From Paenisporosarcina sp. OV554 (lineage in GTDB: Bacteria; Bacillota; Bacilli; Bacillales_A; Planococcaceae), in NCBI RefSeq assembly GCF_003058165.1, contig NZ_QBUC01000025.1, positions 1 to 52,033 of the forward strand: a stretch of 52,033 nt of DNA. The letters are read 5' to 3'. Shown piece by piece: positions 48,753-52,033 of this stretch. The position numbers were made by a program, and so were the translations under genes. The notes under the pieces are model-generated. The model saw nothing but the letters and a program-made list of their open reading frames with translations, searched no databases and was not told where the DNA came from. Position 1 is the stretch's first letter, and every line of letters begins with the position of its first letter.

Positions 48753-49778
48753 ATGACGAAGATGAATGATAAGCCATTTCAAATTGGCAAGCATGTAATG
48801 GATAACCGTGTAGTGTTAGCGCCAATGGCTGGTATTTGTAACTCGGCATTCCGTTTAACGGTAAAAGAGTTTGGTGCTGGACTTGTTTATGCAGAAATGA
48901 TTTCCGATAAAGGTATTGTGCATAAAAACGAAAGAACGATGAACATGCTGTACATTGATGACAGAGAAAACCCGTTGTCATTACAAATTTTTGGTGGGGA
49001 CAAAGATACACTTGTTGAAGCTGCAAAATATGTAGACCAAAACACTACGGCAGATATTATTGACATCAACATGGGATGCCCAGTTTCGAAAATTATAAAA
49101 TGTGAAGCGGGCGCGAAGTTATTGCTCGATCCAGAAAAAATTTACGAAATGGTTGCGGCTGTTGTCGACAACGTAAAAAAACCAGTAAGTGTGAAAATGC
49201 GTACAGGTTGGGATCTTGATCATTTATATGCAGTTCAAAATGCGCAAGCTGTTGAACGCGCGGGAGGATCAGCGGTTGCTGTTCACGGACGTACACGCGT
49301 ACAAATGTATGAAGGTCACGCAGACTGGGATATTATTCGCCAAGTGAAAGAAAATGTCAAGATTCCCGTTATTGGTAATGGTGATGTAGAAACGCCTCAA
49401 GATGCAAAACGTATGCTAGAGGAAACAGGTGTTGATGGTGTCATGATTGGTCGCGCAGCATTAGGTGATCCGTGGATGATTTACCGCACCGTGGAATATT
49501 TGGAGTCTGGTGAGTTAAAACCAGAACCATCTGTTCGTGAGAAAATGGATGTCTGCTTACTTCACTTCGAACGGTTAGTGGCACTTAAAGGTGAACACGT
49601 TGCCGTTCGAGAAATGCGTAAACATGCTTCATGGTACTTAAAAGGCATCCGTGGAAACGGAAAAGCACGTAATTTAATTAACCAAACTGAATCTGCACAA
49701 GAACTACGCACATTCATTAACAACTTTGCAGAAGAGCAAATGGCACTTGGCCGTGAACTAGAAGCAAGCGTAATGTAA
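48753..49778 (+). CDS. dusB: tRNA-dihydrouridine synthase (DusB/YacF)
   Basis: This 341-aa FMN-dependent enzyme reduces uridine in tRNA D-loops. It has LAPMAGICNSAFR, INMGCP and the catalytic Cys117 in KCEAGAKLL, VKMRTGW, AVHGRTR and the FMN-phosphate site GNGDV/GVMIGRAALG. The Shine-Dalgarno is aaaggaggg. It is the last gene of the pab-fol operon, followed by a terminator. Confidence 0.94.
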   Translation: MTKMNDKPFQIGKHVMDNRVVLAPMAGICNSAFRLTVKEFGAGLVYAEMISDKGIVHKNERTMNMLYIDDRENPLSLQIFGGDKDTLVEAAKYVDQNTTADIIDINMGCPVSKIIKCEAGAKLLLDPEKIYEMVAAVVDNVKKPVSVKMRTGWDLDHLYAVQNAQAVERAGGSAVAVHGRTRVQMYEGHADWDIIRQVKENVKIPVIGNGDVETPQDAKRMLEETGVDGVMIGRAALGDPWMIYRTVEYLESGELKPEPSVREKMDVCLLHFERLVALKGEHVAVREMRKHASWYLKGIRGNGKARNLINQTESAQELRTFINNFAEEQMALGRELEASVM

Positions 49779-49783
49779 AACAA

Positions 49784-49817
49784 AGAGAGCTGTCACTTTT
49801 GGTGATAGCTCTTCTTT
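49784..49817 (+). terminator. terminator after dusB
   Basis: The stem agagct-g-tcac / gtga-t-agctct is followed by tctttat. The next ~230 bp is the lysS leader: a tacaat (49906-49911) without clear -35, one 0A-like tgacgaa (49936) and a bulged hairpin (tagct..ccgtt/aacgg..agcta, 49997-50027) just before the lysS Shine-Dalgarno. No T-box motif is seen. Confidence 0.75.
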
Positions 49818-49999
49818 ATATAGAAGAAAATAATCAGAATTATGGAAATACATTCAGATTTAAACGAAAAATGCAATAAGACGTGAAGACGATTGTGAAA
49901 TTGTGTACAATAGGTTCATTATGAATGGCTAGCGATGACGAACAAATGATATTTTTGAATCGGTTTTCAATCAAATACAGTCTATTGGGTTCTTCTTAG

Positions 50000-51550
<1,551 letters not shown>

Positions 51551-51560
51551 GTAAGTCAAG

Positions 51561-51593
51561 AAAGAAGTCGGGTTATCGTCCCGGCTTCTTTTT
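51561..51593 (+). terminator. terminator after lysS
   Basis: The stem aaagaag-t-cggg / cccg-g-cttcttt and T-run. Confidence 0.9.
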
Positions 51594-51652
51594 AATTTGT
51601 AAGGAAGAATCTACGGTCTATTATTTTAATAATCTTTTAATTATAAAAAGAC

Positions 51653-51681
51653 TTGTGCACACTTTTGTATGGTGGTATAGT
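51653..51681 (+). promoter_or_regulatory. rrn promoter P1
   Basis: TTGTGC, a 17-bp spacer and TATAGT. It is the upstream of two tandem promoters, preceded by an AT-rich (UP-element-like) stretch at 51618-51650. Confidence 0.7.
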
Positions 51682-51734
51682 AATCAAGTCGCCAAAACGA
51701 GCGGCAAACAAAAATAACTAAACAAAACTTTTTG

Positions 51735-51763
51735 TTGACATAACAAACTGGATTTGTTAAGAT
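51735..51763 (+). promoter_or_regulatory. rrn promoter P2
   Basis: TTGACA, a 17-bp spacer and TAAGAT, 82 bp downstream of P1. Tandem P1/P2 is usual for Bacillales rrn operons. Confidence 0.85.
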
Positions 51764-51797
51764 ATAAAAGTTGCTGTCGCGAGAGTGACCAACGAAA

Positions 51798-51980
51798 TGA
51801 ACCTTGAAAACTGAACAGCAAAACGTCAACTAACAAGCGGAACGCACTTCGGTGCGGGAAGCAAAAACGTTTTCTTCCGCCGACACCTGTCGGTATCGAA
51901 AACAAACTTGAACTTAATTGTTCATTATAAACGTCAAATTTTTGACGCCAGCAACAAAGTCGAGCTAATCGACTCACCAT
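51798..51980 (+). other. rRNA leader (pre-16S processing region)
   Basis: This transcribed leader has the conserved-looking tgaaccttgaaaactgaaca antitermination region (51798-51817). Small hairpins follow: cgcac-ttcg-gtgcg (51843-51856), ccgaca-cc-tgtcgg (51878-51891) and cgtcaaa/tttgacg (51932-51948). It covers most of the 430-bp gap between lysS and 16S, with the two promoters. No gene is seen. Confidence 0.6.
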
Positions 51981-52033
51981 TATGGAGAGTTTGATCCTGG
52001 CTCAGGACGAACGCTGGCGGCGTGCCTAATACA
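51981..52033 (+). rRNA. rrs: 16S rRNA, 5' end (partial)
   Basis: The window ends within the start of a 16S gene: agagtttgatcctggctcag and gacgaacgctggcggcgtgcctaa are universal. Only the first ~53 nt are present. The mature 5' end is approximate. Confidence 0.95.

Overview
This window is a vegetative and sporulation core block of a low-GC, endospore-forming member of the Bacillales. Gene order follows the Bacillus subtilis yaaO-to-lysS interval almost gene for gene. Sporulation markers are spoVG, sspF, spoVT, fin, yabP, yabQ and spoIIE. The closest family is probably Planococcaceae-like (Sporosarcina, Paenisporosarcina or Psychrobacillus type), but that is a guess from general sequence character, not from a comparison.

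Layout. The window begins at the very 3' end of a 23S rRNA gene and a 5S gene, and ends at the first ~50 nt of the next 16S rRNA, so it is the whole interval between two rrn operons. After the 5S comes an unusual array: two further copies of the 5S 3' half plus its terminator, in exact 267-bp register. Then: yaaO-type decarboxylase-tmk; darA; holB-ricT-yabA; trmN6-yazA-rsmI; abrB (the only minus-strand protein gene); metG; tatD; yabE; rnmV-rsmA; veg; sspF; ispE; purR-ridA; spoVG; glmU-prs; ctc; pth-fin; mfd; spoVT; yabM-yabN-rqcP; yabP-yabQ; divIC; yabR; a DinB-like gene; minus-strand tRNA-Met and tRNA-Glu; spoIIE; tilS-hpt; ftsH; coaX-hslO-yacD; cysK; the folate operon pabB-pabA-pabC-folP-folB-folK-yazB-dusB; lysS; and the rrn leader with two promoters.

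How the genes work together. Housekeeping functions dominate: tRNA and rRNA maturation (trmN6, rsmI, rnmV, rsmA, tilS, dusB, metG, lysS), replication and repair (holB, yabA, mfd, tmk), precursor synthesis (glmU, prs, ispE, hpt, coaX, cysK, folate genes), ribosome rescue (pth, rqcP), c-di-AMP sensing (darA) and division (divIC). Sporulation genes are interleaved and carry recognisable alternative-sigma signals: sigma-H before spoVG, sigma-G before sspF and spoVT, a possible sigma-E site before yabP, sigma-B before ctc, and a 21-bp-spaced Spo0A-type promoter before spoIIE. abrB has a tandem pair of perfect 0A boxes just downstream of its promoter; a second pair lies just upstream of the metG promoter.

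Compared with B. subtilis (from memory), yaaR, yabG, yabS and yabT are absent and a DinB-like gene is present after yabR. Three intergenic regions (before rnmV, before mfd, before cysK) carry copies of one degenerate dispersed repeat. No CRISPR array, prophage, transposase or defence island is visible. The least expected items are the 5S-tail array, the second 0A-box pair at metG, and a small terminator-bounded unit between spoVG and glmU.
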